The position numbers and the translations under genes were made by a program. 64,000 nucleotides of DNA, from the NCBI RefSeq assembly GCF_001665235.1, contig NZ_LZSC01000021.1:1-64000 (forward strand), given 5' to 3'. Within the stretch, counting starts at the first letter, position 1, and every line of letters begins with the position of its first letter. This DNA is from Mycobacterium sp. 1100029.7 (GTDB lineage Bacteria; Actinomycetota; Actinomycetes; Mycobacteriales; Mycobacteriaceae). Below are positions 52,880 through 61,536 of the stretch, one piece after another. The notes below the pieces were generated by a model that saw only the letters and a list, made by a program, of their open reading frames with translations, was not told where the DNA came from and ran no database searches.

Positions 52880-53406
52880 GGGGACGCTCCCGGCGTGAAG
52901 CGGAACAAGGTGTTTCGCGATCGGGCGACGACGGTCCCGTCCTGCCGGCGATAGGTCTCCAGCGTCTCGATGAAATGCCCGACACCCAGCCGGGTGTGCT
53001 TCTCGGGCGAGACCGATACCAATTCCTCGACGACGGTGAGCACAGCTCCCTCGACGATGGGATCGAAGAACTCGACGTCGTTGGCGGCGTTGATGAAGGT
53101 GGTGCCCGGCAACGGCACTCGCAGGATCAGCGACGCTGCGGGCCGGCGGCCGCCGGGCTCCCACGGCGGGGGGATCAGCCATCCCATCAGCAGCGCGGGC
53201 GGGGCCAGCAGGCCTCCCCAGTGCTGCCGCGCGAATTCCGGATCCCAATACGACCGGTTGCCGTCGTGGATCATCGACGCGAACAGTTGGATTCGCGCGC
53301 CGCTGATCGGCGTCGCCGCGGTGCGCGGCTCGCTTGCCACGCCGACCATCTGCAGCGCGTCTTGGTAAGTGCCGAACGCTAGTTGATAGCTGAGATCGGA
53401 ATCCAC
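52876..53406 (-). CDS. MaoC N-terminal-type dehydratase subunit (FAS1-like hot dog)
   Basis: A 176-aa protein of the MaoC_dehydrat_N group. GTG start at 53406, 12 bases after the SnoaL gene. Typical segments are IQLFASMIHDGNRSYWDPEF, LLAPPALLMGWL and LPGTTFINAANDVEFFDPIV, followed by HTRLGVGHFIETLETYRRQD. It overlaps the shorter hot-dog gene by 4 bases, so equal amounts are expected and a heterodimeric enoyl-CoA hydratase is likely. The start lacks a clear ribosome site; coupling to the upstream gene may compensate. Confidence 0.75.
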   Translation of the reverse strand: MDSDLSYQLAFGTYQDALQMVGVASEPRTAATPISGARIQLFASMIHDGNRSYWDPEFARQHWGGLLAPPALLMGWLIPPPWEPGGRRPAASLILRVPLPGTTFINAANDVEFFDPIVEGAVLTVVEELVSVSPEKHTRLGVGHFIETLETYRRQDGTVVARSRNTLFRFTPGASP

Positions 53407-53418
53407 GTAGCGGTGCGC

Positions 53419-53844
53419 TTACATGACGAGCGGATGCCGGCTCGGCACCACATCCCAGGTCAGATTCCGGGATGTGAAATACCAGCCGCCGCGCTCATAG
53501 ATCAGCTCGTCGCGGTAGGTTCCGGTCGCCCGCAGCGTGGTGTCGCCGAAGGAAGACGTGAAAAGCAGTGCGACACAGCGCTGCATCGCATTGACACCAT
53601 CGACGGCGATCTCGTGGTCGACGGTCACCAGGCGTTGTCCGTCACCGCCGTCGAAGCCCGACCGAAGGTCCGCGAACAACTCCCCGTCGCGGACGAAGCT
53701 GGCCCCGGAATGACGAAACGTCGTGACCCAGCGGTCGCGGTCGCCGTCGGAGTAAGCACGATTGTGCCGCGCGTTCAGATTCAAGATCGCGTCGCGGCCG
53801 GACGCGGCATGCAGGAATTGCTCCTGCTGGTAGGTCAGTGTCAT
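53419..53844 (-). CDS. SnoaL_4/ring-hydroxylase-beta-like protein
   Basis: A 141-aa NTF2-fold protein: ILNLNARHNRAYSDGDRDRW, then VTTFRHSGASFVRDGELFAD, a central VDHEIAVDGVNAMQRCVALL strand and WYFTSRNLTWDVVP at the end. The fold is shared by ring-hydroxylating dioxygenase beta subunits and steroid isomerase-like proteins. With two Rieske alpha-type genes nearby it could be a beta-like partner, but stand-alone SnoaL_4 proteins are common. ATG at 53844 with GAGTAAGAG upstream. The 59-base gap before it carries the inverted GAAGTTACG element. Confidence 0.75.
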   Translation of the reverse strand: MTLTYQQEQFLHAASGRDAILNLNARHNRAYSDGDRDRWVTTFRHSGASFVRDGELFADLRSGFDGGDGQRLVTVDHEIAVDGVNAMQRCVALLFTSSFGDTTLRATGTYRDELIYERGGWYFTSRNLTWDVVPSRHPLVM

Positions 53845-53903
53845 CTCTTACTCGCCGGCCTCTCCGAGGTGCAATGAAACGAACTACGTAACTTCAACTT
53901 AAC

Positions 53904-55460
53904 TTACCGGCTAACGATATAACCATAGTTTTCTCGATCCCAGACTCCCGCGGTTAAACCCTTGGCCCGCAACAAATCTTTACGCACCCGACCGATAACG
54001 TTTTTCGGGAGTTCGTTGACCTGCTCGACGTAGCGGGGAACGCAGAAGTACGGCATGCGAGCGGCGCAGAAGTCGAGCAATTCGGCGCAGTCCAGCGCCG
54101 CATCGGGCTGCAGCGCCACGACCACCAGGATGTCGTCCTCGCCCAATTCACTGGGCACCCCGATCGCGGCGGCTTCGGCTATCGCCGGATGACTGACGAC
54201 GACGCGTTCGACTTCGACCGAGGAGACGTTCTCGCCCCGCCTGCGCAGCGAATCCTTGATCCGGTCCAGATAAGTCAGGTTCTGGTCGTCGTCGAGCCGT
54301 CCGAGATCACCGGTGCGGAACCACTCCGGGTGCGGGTCCACCCGGGCGTCCGCACCGACATAGCCCTCGCTCATCACGTGCGGGCGCCTGGGCCGGCAGG
54401 CGATCTCCCCCACCATGCCCGCGGGCAATGCGTTGCCGTCGGAGTCCACTATGCGCACGTCGAAATCGGGGTTCGGCTTACCCGATGTCCCGGGCACCCC
54501 GTCGTCGGACACCCCCTTCACCGCGATGGGAAAGGCCTCGGTCATGCCGTACATCGTGACAATGCGGCAGCGGTAACGCTTTTCGATGTCGTGATACGAG
54601 TCGGCGTCGATCGGCGCGGCCGAGATGAATCGCAGCGGCAGCTGCGCGTCGCGCGCATCCGGAGGCTGGTTCTGCAGCATCGAGACCATCGCGCCGGCCC
54701 CCGCGAAGCCGACGGCGCCATGGGCGCGAATGTCATCCCACACCTCGCCGGGATGAAAGGACCGGGCCAGCACCGTCGTCGCACCCACCAGCATGGGGGC
54801 CAGCACGCTGGGCGCCGCACTCAGATGGAAGAGCGGCATCGCCGTCCACAATGACTCCCCGGCCCGCAACTCCCATGCCGCCACGACGGTCGCCGCGACC
54901 GAGAACAGGTAATGCCAGGTCGTGGCAACGGCTTTCGACGGTCCGGTAGTGCCCGAGGTGTAGAACAGCGCGCCCACCTCTGTCTGGTCGATGTCGGGCA
55001 CGTCGCCGCCGCCACGCGCAAGCGTTTGGCTAAGCGAATCACCCTGCACCACAACATCGGTCACCGTGTCCAGGCGGTCGGCGACTTCGTCGACGCGGGG
55101 ACGCAGCGCCGGGTCGGTCAGAATGACCTTGGCCCGGGACAACCGCAGCGTGTGCAGCAGGAAGTCACCCTTGTTGGCGGCGTTGACCGCCGCGCTCACC
55201 GCTCCGATGCGGGCCGCACCGAGCCAGAAATACACCCATTCCGGGCAGGTGGTGGTGAACAAGGCCACGCCGTCACCGCGCCCGACACCCATCGAGGACA
55301 ACATGTTGGCCGCCGCGCCGGAGCGCTGCCGCATCTGCTCGAACGTCACGTCGGTGCCGGCGATCGACATCATCACCCGGTCGGGGTGTTGCTCGGCCCG
55401 GCGATCCAGCACCGCCGCGACGGTGAACCGATCCACGCCGAAATCGGAGGGCCCCGGCAT
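53904..55460 (-). CDS. Acyl-CoA synthetase (AMP-forming, FadD-like)
   Basis: A 518-aa ANL-superfamily ligase. The P-loop is LFYTSGTTGPSKAVATTW, the adenine motif TMYGMTEAFP, the ATP-ribose Asp in EWFRTGDLGRLDD, and the hinge region KDSLRRRGENVSSVEVE. The catalytic lysine is expected in NVIGRVRKDLLR near the C-terminus, so the full set is present. The ATG at 55460 overlaps the stop of the KshA-like gene by one base (TGATG). It activates a carboxylic acid of this pathway to its CoA thioester, probably the acid produced by the nearby aldehyde dehydrogenase. Confidence 0.92.
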   Translation of the reverse strand: MPGPSDFGVDRFTVAAVLDRRAEQHPDRVMMSIAGTDVTFEQMRQRSGAAANMLSSMGVGRGDGVALFTTTCPEWVYFWLGAARIGAVSAAVNAANKGDFLLHTLRLSRAKVILTDPALRPRVDEVADRLDTVTDVVVQGDSLSQTLARGGGDVPDIDQTEVGALFYTSGTTGPSKAVATTWHYLFSVAATVVAAWELRAGESLWTAMPLFHLSAAPSVLAPMLVGATTVLARSFHPGEVWDDIRAHGAVGFAGAGAMVSMLQNQPPDARDAQLPLRFISAAPIDADSYHDIEKRYRCRIVTMYGMTEAFPIAVKGVSDDGVPGTSGKPNPDFDVRIVDSDGNALPAGMVGEIACRPRRPHVMSEGYVGADARVDPHPEWFRTGDLGRLDDDQNLTYLDRIKDSLRRRGENVSSVEVERVVVSHPAIAEAAAIGVPSELGEDDILVVVALQPDAALDCAELLDFCAARMPYFCVPRYVEQVNELPKNVIGRVRKDLLRAKGLTAGVWDRENYGYIVSR

Positions 55461-56569
55461 CAGGCTTGGGCGGCCGCCGGATCGGGCTCGCCTTCGGCGG
55501 TGTAGCCGAAGTCGGTGGGTGACGGCTCGGCGCCCGGATAGAAGCGATGCGCCCAGCGACGCAACGCCGCGTAATCGTGGGCCTCTTCGGGCGCCAGGTT
55601 CGGCTTCTCCAGGTACTTCATGTTCTCCCAGGTGAAGAAGTCCTGTTTGATCACCTCTTGCTGCAGCGCCAGGAATTTGGCGGCACGGCCGGTCGGCACG
55701 TCGCCGGTATCGCCGGGCTCGCGAATGGACGCCTGGGTATAGAAGTAGTCGGTGTAGTCCTCGTCGACCGGCGTCTGCCCGGTCACCTCGATGGTGGCCA
55801 CCAGGTCACTGGGGAACCGCACCAGCCCGAGCCCCAACGAGTAGTTGTCGTAGATGATCTTGGCGTCGACCGGGCCGTTGGGCGTCAGCCACGTCTTGGC
55901 CCGGCCGCCACCGAAGTGGGCGTTGACGGTCGCGTGTAGGTGATAGCCCGCGACCTCGAACGAGGCGGTATTGGCGGGGTTGGCGGCCTTGTGCACGTAT
56001 TGCACGTGATACGGGTCGGCGGCGTTTTCAATGATCATCTGCGCGTGCACCTTGACCCGGTTGCGCATCCGGCTGTGCGGGTGCAGCGGGTAGTACTCGC
56101 CGGTTTCCAGTTCCGGCAGCGCCGGCGGCTGCCAGTACGGCGCCCGGCCGTGGCGTTCGTGCCAGACCAGAATGAAGCCGTACCACTCCATCGTGGGATA
56201 GGTGCGAATGCGGACGTTGTTCTTGCAGCCGATCTTGCTGTACGGGATCAGCGCATTGCTGCCGTCGCCGCGCCACTGCCAGCCGTGCCAGGGACACACG
56301 ATGTTCTCGTCTTCGACGGTGCCGCCGACCCCCATGTTGGCGCCCAGGTGCTGGCAGTACGCGTCGAGCACGCTGACCTTGCCGGAAGCGGTGCGAAACA
56401 GCACCAATTCCTCGCCGAAATAGTGCAGGCGCTTGACGTCGCCGGGCTTGACGTCGCCGGCGAACGCGACGATGAACCACCCCGTCGGGAATCGATACGT
56501 GGACAGGGCAATGCCCGTCGGTCCGAACTCGCGTTCCGACGGGTCGGACTCTGAAACCGTATTCGTCAC
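55460..56569 (-). CDS. KshA-like Rieske oxygenase
   Basis: A 369-aa oxygenase. The GTG at 56569 has CGGAG five bases upstream; a GTG six codons earlier (56587) is possible. Length and sequence resemble 3-ketosteroid 9-alpha-hydroxylase oxygenase KshA: FPTGWFIVAFAGDVKPGDVK, the cluster ligands CQHLGANMGVGG and CPWHGWQWRGDG, then the iron site IIENAADPYHVQYVHKAA. KshA opens the steroid B ring with reductase KshB, which is not in the window. This is more likely a paralogue with another substrate than the housekeeping KshA. First gene of the minus-strand operon, divergent from the P450. Confidence 0.85.
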   Translation of the reverse strand: MTNTVSESDPSEREFGPTGIALSTYRFPTGWFIVAFAGDVKPGDVKRLHYFGEELVLFRTASGKVSVLDAYCQHLGANMGVGGTVEDENIVCPWHGWQWRGDGSNALIPYSKIGCKNNVRIRTYPTMEWYGFILVWHERHGRAPYWQPPALPELETGEYYPLHPHSRMRNRVKVHAQMIIENAADPYHVQYVHKAANPANTASFEVAGYHLHATVNAHFGGGRAKTWLTPNGPVDAKIIYDNYSLGLGLVRFPSDLVATIEVTGQTPVDEDYTDYFYTQASIREPGDTGDVPTGRAAKFLALQQEVIKQDFFTWENMKYLEKPNLAPEEAHDYAALRRWAHRFYPGAEPSPTDFGYTAEGEPDPAAAQA

Positions 56570-56624
56570 AAGAACTCCGTTTCCCACGCGGCCGTGCCGC
56601 TCTTACCTCACCGCGTTTCGACGA

Positions 56625-56650
56625 CTAAAGTCTATTTTTACTATTTTAAG
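56625..56650. promoter_or_regulatory. AT-rich tandem CTATTTTTA repeat between KshA-like and P450 genes
   Basis: CTATTTTTA (56632-56640) and CTATTTTAA (56641-56649) are direct 9-base repeats in an otherwise GC-rich divergent promoter region. CTATTT/AAATAG strings also occur upstream of the CoA-transferase and acyl-CoA dehydrogenase genes. Promoter -10 elements or operator half-sites are both possible. Confidence 0.4.
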
Positions 56651-56712
56651 CATTGAACGTCAACGCGGCGCCGACCGGTGTCGGCGTGGTGGGTGAGCAA
56701 ACGGGGTTACGC

Positions 56713-57951
56713 ATGACTACTGCGGCAGTCGACCTTTCCGATTTCGCTTTGTGGCGCAACGGTTTTCCCGACGATCTGTTCGCCGAATTGCGGCACACCA
56801 GGCCGCTGTTCCGGCACGACCTGACGCCGGGCGTCGCGGCGACCGTGCGGCGTGATTTCTGGGTCGCGACCAAGCACCGGCATGCGGTTCGCCTGCACCG
56901 CGACACCGACTCGTTCACCGCGGGCGACGGCCCGCTCATTCAACCGGTTGCCATGTTCTCGGCATCTCCGACGATCATCACGTTGGACCCGCCGGACCTC
57001 AACAAGCGCCGCAAGCTGATTGCCAACGCCTTCAACCCGCGAGCGATCGCGAAACTCGAAGACGGCATCCGGGCCCGCGCGGCGCGCCTGATCGATACGC
57101 TGCTGGCCAAGGGCGGCGGGGACTGGATCGAGGACGTCGCCGACGCGCTGCCGATGACGGTGATCGGCGACATCATCGGCATCCCGGACGAGGACCGGCC
57201 GCGAATATTCGAGATCTTCGACCGCATCCTGAAGGCACTTGCGCCCGAGGCGAGCCCGAACGGGCAGGTAGAACTCGAACTGTTCGGTTCAGTCTTCAAT
57301 TACGCAATGGAGCTCACCGCCGAAAAGCGGCGGAACCCTACCGACGACATCTGGAGCACGTTGGCCTCCGCGGTGATCACCGGCGACGACGGCGAGCAAT
57401 TCAGCTTGCCCGAAAACGAGCTCGAGTTCTTCTTTTTCGTGCTGGCGTTCGCCGGCAGCGACACCACCAAGAACGCGCTGGCGATCGGGTTGCAAGCGTT
57501 GGTCGCCAATCCCGAACAGATCGAGCGGTATCGCGAGCAGGAAGCGCTGCGGTCCAGCGCGGTCGAGGAGGTGCTGCGGTGGGCTTCGCCGGTCGCGTAC
57601 TGGACGCGCACCGCGAAGGTCGACGTCGAGATGGACGGCCAGCACATCAGGCAGGGCGAGCGGGTGGTGTCGACGCTGCGTTCGGCCAACCGCGACGAAG
57701 AAGTCTTCGACTCTCCGTTCACCTTTGACATTGGCCGACAACCGAATCCACACGTCGCTTTTGGCGGCGGCGGGCCACACCACTGTCTGGGGGCGATGCT
57801 AGCGCGCGCGGAGCTGCGGGCGGTGCTCGACGAGCTGTTGCTGCGCTGCGATCGCATCGAGATCGGGCCGGCAAAGGTGTCTTATCCGAACCTGACCACC
57901 AACATGTCGATCTACGACGAGATGGCGATCTCGCTGACCCAGCGACGCTGA
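56713..57951 (+). CDS. Cytochrome P450 (CYP125/142-like group)
   Basis: A 412-aa P450. The ATG at 56713 has GGGG nearby; a TTG at 56653 would add 20 residues but lacks a ribosome site. The I-helix is VLAFAGSDTTKNALAIG, the ExxR lies in EEVLRW, and the heme ligand in HVAFGGGGPHHCLGAMLAR. The ANRDEEVFDSPFTFDIGRQPN segment resembles the steroid and lipid-oxidising mycobacterial P450s. It is tail-to-tail with a [3Fe-4S] ferredoxin gene (5-base gap), its probable electron donor. Substrate is unknown. Confidence 0.9.
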   Translation: MTTAAVDLSDFALWRNGFPDDLFAELRHTRPLFRHDLTPGVAATVRRDFWVATKHRHAVRLHRDTDSFTAGDGPLIQPVAMFSASPTIITLDPPDLNKRRKLIANAFNPRAIAKLEDGIRARAARLIDTLLAKGGGDWIEDVADALPMTVIGDIIGIPDEDRPRIFEIFDRILKALAPEASPNGQVELELFGSVFNYAMELTAEKRRNPTDDIWSTLASAVITGDDGEQFSLPENELEFFFFVLAFAGSDTTKNALAIGLQALVANPEQIERYREQEALRSSAVEEVLRWASPVAYWTRTAKVDVEMDGQHIRQGERVVSTLRSANRDEEVFDSPFTFDIGRQPNPHVAFGGGGPHHCLGAMLARAELRAVLDELLLRCDRIEIGPAKVSYPNLTTNMSIYDEMAISLTQRR

Positions 57952-57956
57952 ATTTT

Positions 57957-58148
57957 TCAGTCCTGCAACCGCAATGCCGCTTTCGGGCACTGGTCGACGG
58001 CCGCGCGGACATCGATCTCTCGGTCCGGCGCCACCGGGCCGTCCGCGATCTGCACCACGTCTTCGTCACCGAGTTCGAACACATCCGGGGCGAGTGACTC
58101 ACAGAAGCCCTGAGCCTCACATAGCGTCTCGTCGACGGTCACGCGCAT
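57957..58148 (-). CDS. [3Fe-4S] ferredoxin
   Basis: A 63-aa ferredoxin, typical of P450 partners. The ATG at 58148 follows AAGGAGG, an ideal ribosome site. Cluster ligands are CEAQGFC near residue 10 and CPKAALRL near residue 54; three cysteines instead of four indicate a 3Fe-4S cluster. It is 11 bases downstream of the CoA-transferase gene on the same strand and convergent with the P450, which it probably reduces. Confidence 0.9.
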   Translation of the reverse strand: MRVTVDETLCEAQGFCESLAPDVFELGDEDVVQIADGPVAPDREIDVRAAVDQCPKAALRLQD

Positions 58149-58159
58149 GAGTTGCCTCC

Positions 58160-60559
58160 TTATAGGCCTTTGGGACGGGTTCCGATCACCCCGCCGGCAG
58201 CGAGGTCTTCCAGTTCTTCGTCGGTCAGCCCGCACCGATCGCGCAGTACTTCTCCATTGTGCTCGCCCAGCAACGGCGGTGGGCACAATAACCACCGATC
58301 CTGGCCGGTAAGCGAAGCAAACGGCGGGCACGGATACTCCGCTGACCCGATGCTCGAATGCTCCAACTTCTCAAAGAATCCCCGGTTGCGCAGTTGCGGA
58401 TTCTCGGTCACCAGCGACGGCGAGACCACCGGCGCGGCGGGAATACCCGCCGCAGCAAGCCGCTCCACCGTCGCCGACAGCGGCTGGCCGGCGAACCACT
58501 CCTGCAGCCGGCGATCGACCTCGTCGGCGCGCTCGCGTCGGCCGGCGAAGGTGACCAAACCCTCGTCACACCAGGCCGGTTGACCCAACACCTCCACCAG
58601 CGCGCACCACTGCTGGTCGTCGCGCACGGTGACCGCGATCCAGTCGTCGGTCTCCGGTGCCCCCGCGCAGCGGTAGAGGTTCTGGATCAATCCACCAAAT
58701 CCGCGATTACCGTTACGGCTCAATGTCTTTGCGAAGACCTCGGACTCGATCGGCTGTATGGCGGCGGCGTTCAACACCGTCTCGAGCATCGGCAGCTCGA
58801 GCTGCTGACCGGTTCCGGTCCGTTCGGTGAAGTTCAGCGCGGCCAGCACGGCAAAGGCCGCGTGCACCCCGGCCAACGGGTCACAGGCGCCGCGCGGCGT
58901 CACCGGTGGGGCGTCCGGCAGTCCCGTGACCCAGGCCAGACCGGCCAGCTGCTCCATGGTCGGGGCGAATCCGACCCGCTCGCGCCACGGGCCGTCCAGC
59001 CCGAAGGCGGGCATCCGCGCCACCACGAGTCGGGGATTGACCGCGAGCAGCACGTCGGCGGTCAGCCCGAATTGGTCCATCACCCGCGGCGAGAAGTTCT
59101 CGATCACGACGTCGGCGCCGGCCGCCAATCGCGTGAACAGACCGCGGCCCTGCTCGGAGCCCAAATCCAAAGTGACCGAACGCTTGTTGGTGTTCATCGC
59201 GTGGAACACCCAGCCGTACTCCCACCAGTCGTCCACGTCTTTGCGCATCCCACCCGAATAGCGGATTCCGTCGGGACGCTGGATGGACTCCACCTTGATC
59301 ACCTCGGCGCCGAACGCCGCCAACAGGTGGGTCGCGGCGGGCCCGGCCCAGAAGGCGGTCAGGTCCACGATGCGAACACCCTCCAACGGCCTAGCGCCGC
59401 GCGCCAGCGCGCGCTCGGGATGACTTGCGCGCCAAGCTGACTCGTCATTGTCGGCGCCCGGTTCAGCGGTCTGTCCGATCGGGGCCGGCGCACACGCCGA
59501 CATCAGCCAGGGCGGACGGGGCTGCTGGAACCCAGCGGGGTTGGGTACGAAGACGCCGCGTTCGGTCGCGTACTCGACGTCGCGGATGGTGGCGCCGTTA
59601 CCCAGCGCCGCGATCGGCAGCCGGAACAGTTGGCCGAGCTCGACGATCTCGGCGACGGTGCGTTCGGCCAGCCAGGGACCGATCTGCTCGCGGATCAGGT
59701 CGCGGTAGCCCCAGCGGCCGATCTGAAAACGCAGCTGCTCAATGTCTTCCAGCGCCGGACATTCCACCATCGCCAGGAAGTCGAGCCATTGCTGGCCGGT
59801 GACCATCGTGATCCCGACATAGCCGTCCTTGGCCGGCTCGATCGACGGGACTTCGGTGGTGCGGCTGATCGGCGGCACCTTCAGTAGCTGCGAGTGCAGC
59901 CATTCGCTGCTCTGCATCAGGGTCATCGCCTCGAGCATCGACAGGTCGAGATGTTCACCGGGGCCGCCGCGTTCGACGCGGCGGCGCACCGCCAGCGCAC
60001 CGAACGCAGCGAACACGCCACCCATGTACTCCCCCAGGTCGCCGCCGATCGCGATGGGCGGTCCGGCCGGATCACCGCGGAAACCGGGCGAGCCCGCCCA
60101 GGCCTGCAGGGTGAATTCGCTCGCCGCGCGCTCGGCATAGGGTCCGGTCCAACCGAAGTCGGAGATGGTGACGACGATCGCCTGCGGCGACTCGGCCAGC
60201 AGTCGCTTCGGATCGATTCCGAGCTCGGCGGCACGCGCGGGACCGGCGGTGACGATGATCACGTCAGCACCGGCCAATTCGGCGCAAAACCGCTCGGAGG
60301 CCGGCGCAAAGGTCATGCTGCGCTTGCCGGCGTTGAGGTAGCTGTAGAACGGGGAGGCCTGGCCGTCGGGCACCGGCGAACAGGTCGCGGTGTAGTGCCG
60401 CAACCAATCCCCTTGGGGCGGCTCGATTTTGCGCACCTGCGCTCCGGCGTCGACCAGCAACTTCCCGCAGTAGCTGCCAGCTATCCGGTCGCTGATCTCC
60501 ACGACACGCAACTCATGCAGCGGCGTCGAACGGTCGTCAGACCCCTGGCTCAATTGCAT
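58160..60559 (-). CDS. Fused double CaiB/BaiF (type III) CoA-transferase
   Basis: A 799-aa protein with two complete family III CoA-transferase units. The first begins at LRVVEISDRIAGSYCGKLLV (near 17) with GGDLGEYMGGVFAAFGALA near 180. The second begins at VRIVDLTAFWAGPAATHLLA (near 393) with CDPLAGVHAAFAVLAALNF near 560. The family's catalytic Asp would be expected after the G-G/P-G stretch; in the first half GGDLGEYM keeps an acidic residue there, in the second GACDPLAG does. Single-unit proteins are about 400 aa, so this is a tandem fusion forming an intramolecular dimer. ATG at 60559 after GGAAGGGCGG. It transfers CoA between organic acids, bypassing ATP-dependent activation. Confidence 0.9.
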   Translation of the reverse strand: MQLSQGSDDRSTPLHELRVVEISDRIAGSYCGKLLVDAGAQVRKIEPPQGDWLRHYTATCSPVPDGQASPFYSYLNAGKRSMTFAPASERFCAELAGADVIIVTAGPARAAELGIDPKRLLAESPQAIVVTISDFGWTGPYAERAASEFTLQAWAGSPGFRGDPAGPPIAIGGDLGEYMGGVFAAFGALAVRRRVERGGPGEHLDLSMLEAMTLMQSSEWLHSQLLKVPPISRTTEVPSIEPAKDGYVGITMVTGQQWLDFLAMVECPALEDIEQLRFQIGRWGYRDLIREQIGPWLAERTVAEIVELGQLFRLPIAALGNGATIRDVEYATERGVFVPNPAGFQQPRPPWLMSACAPAPIGQTAEPGADNDESAWRASHPERALARGARPLEGVRIVDLTAFWAGPAATHLLAAFGAEVIKVESIQRPDGIRYSGGMRKDVDDWWEYGWVFHAMNTNKRSVTLDLGSEQGRGLFTRLAAGADVVIENFSPRVMDQFGLTADVLLAVNPRLVVARMPAFGLDGPWRERVGFAPTMEQLAGLAWVTGLPDAPPVTPRGACDPLAGVHAAFAVLAALNFTERTGTGQQLELPMLETVLNAAAIQPIESEVFAKTLSRNGNRGFGGLIQNLYRCAGAPETDDWIAVTVRDDQQWCALVEVLGQPAWCDEGLVTFAGRRERADEVDRRLQEWFAGQPLSATVERLAAAGIPAAPVVSPSLVTENPQLRNRGFFEKLEHSSIGSAEYPCPPFASLTGQDRWLLCPPPLLGEHNGEVLRDRCGLTDEELEDLAAGGVIGTRPKGL

Positions 60560-60590
60560 CCGCCCTTCCGACCGACGTGCGATCAGAGAT

Positions 60591-60619
60591 GCTATTTATA
60601 TCATTACTGCTAAAATAGC
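60591..60619. promoter_or_regulatory. Inverted repeat in the CoA-transferase/GntR divergent promoter
   Basis: GCTATTT (60591-60597) and AAATAGC (60613-60619) are perfect 7-bp arms 15 bases apart in the only AT-rich part of the divergent region. It lies 32 bases before the CoA-transferase start and 67 before the GntR start. A binding site of the adjacent GntR regulator is the obvious guess; it does not match the classical FadR TGGTnnnACCA. Confidence 0.5.
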
Positions 60620-60685
60620 TAAGCCAGCAGAGTGGGTGCACCGGCCTGGCCGCCCCGCTCTTTCCGCTGCTCCTGCGAGGATTGG

Positions 60686-61519
60686 ATGACCGCCCTGGGA
60701 ATTGGTCCCGATGCCCGCCGCCGGTTGTCGGCGCCGAGGATCGCCGAAATCGTAGCCGACGAATTGCGCCGCCAGATCATCGACGGCGAGCTTGCCGACG
60801 GCGATCTGTTGCCGCGTCAGGAAGTGTTGGTCGAACAGTTCAACGTCAGCCTGGTCTCGTTGCGTGAGGCGTTGCGCATCTTGGAGACCGAGGGTCTCGT
60901 CTCGGTGCGACGGGGCAACCGCGGCGGCGCCGTCGTGCATGCACCGGCGAAGACCAGCGCGGCTTACATGCTGGGCCTGCTGCTGCAGAGCGAATCCGTT
61001 CAGGTCGCGGACCTGGGCATGGCGTTGCAGGAACTCGAACCCGCGTGCGCCGCACTCGCGGCGCAGCGTCCGGACCGGGCCGACACCCTGATCCCCGAAC
61101 TCAAGCAGATCAACGAATCGATGGTCGAAAACCTCGAAGACGGTCGGTTGTTCACCGAAATCGGGCGCCAGTTCCACGATCTCATTGTCCAGGGCTGCGG
61201 CAACCACACCATCATCGCCGTCGTCGGCAGCCTGGAGACGCTGTGGACCAGCCACGAGCGTCAATGGGCCGACGAGAGCGCGGCGCGTGGCACCTATCCT
61301 TCACTGGCCCAACGGCGTGCGGTGCTCAGCACGCATACCAAGCTCGCCGAGACCATCGCCGAGGGCGACGTCGACCGCGCCCGGCGCATTGCGGGTCGTC
61401 ACCTGGCCGACACCCAGACCTACGTGCTGGCCGGCCGGCCCACCCAACGGATCTATGCGCTGTCGCCACAGTCTCTTTCTCGTTCGGGGTCCCGCCCGCG
61501 CGATCTTCGGCAGTCCTGA
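60686..61519 (+). CDS. GntR-family regulator, FadR subfamily (FCD domain)
   Basis: A 277-aa regulator. The ATG at 60686 follows GAGGATTGG. The winged HTH is IVADELRRQIIDGELADGD, then LLPRQEVLVEQFNVSLVSLR and EALRILETEGLVSVRRGNRG. The FCD effector domain occupies about 95-250, with metal-binding-type residues around RQFHDLIVQGCGN and the later HTKLAETIAEGDVDRAR. Such proteins sense small carboxylates or acyl-CoAs. It is divergent from the CoA-transferase and followed by an SDR 17 bases on, so it probably controls this cluster in response to a pathway acid or CoA ester. Confidence 0.88.
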   Translation: MTALGIGPDARRRLSAPRIAEIVADELRRQIIDGELADGDLLPRQEVLVEQFNVSLVSLREALRILETEGLVSVRRGNRGGAVVHAPAKTSAAYMLGLLLQSESVQVADLGMALQELEPACAALAAQRPDRADTLIPELKQINESMVENLEDGRLFTEIGRQFHDLIVQGCGNHTIIAVVGSLETLWTSHERQWADESAARGTYPSLAQRRAVLSTHTKLAETIAEGDVDRARRIAGRHLADTQTYVLAGRPTQRIYALSPQSLSRSGSRPRDLRQS

Positions 61520-61536
61520 GGAAGACAATCACGCAC

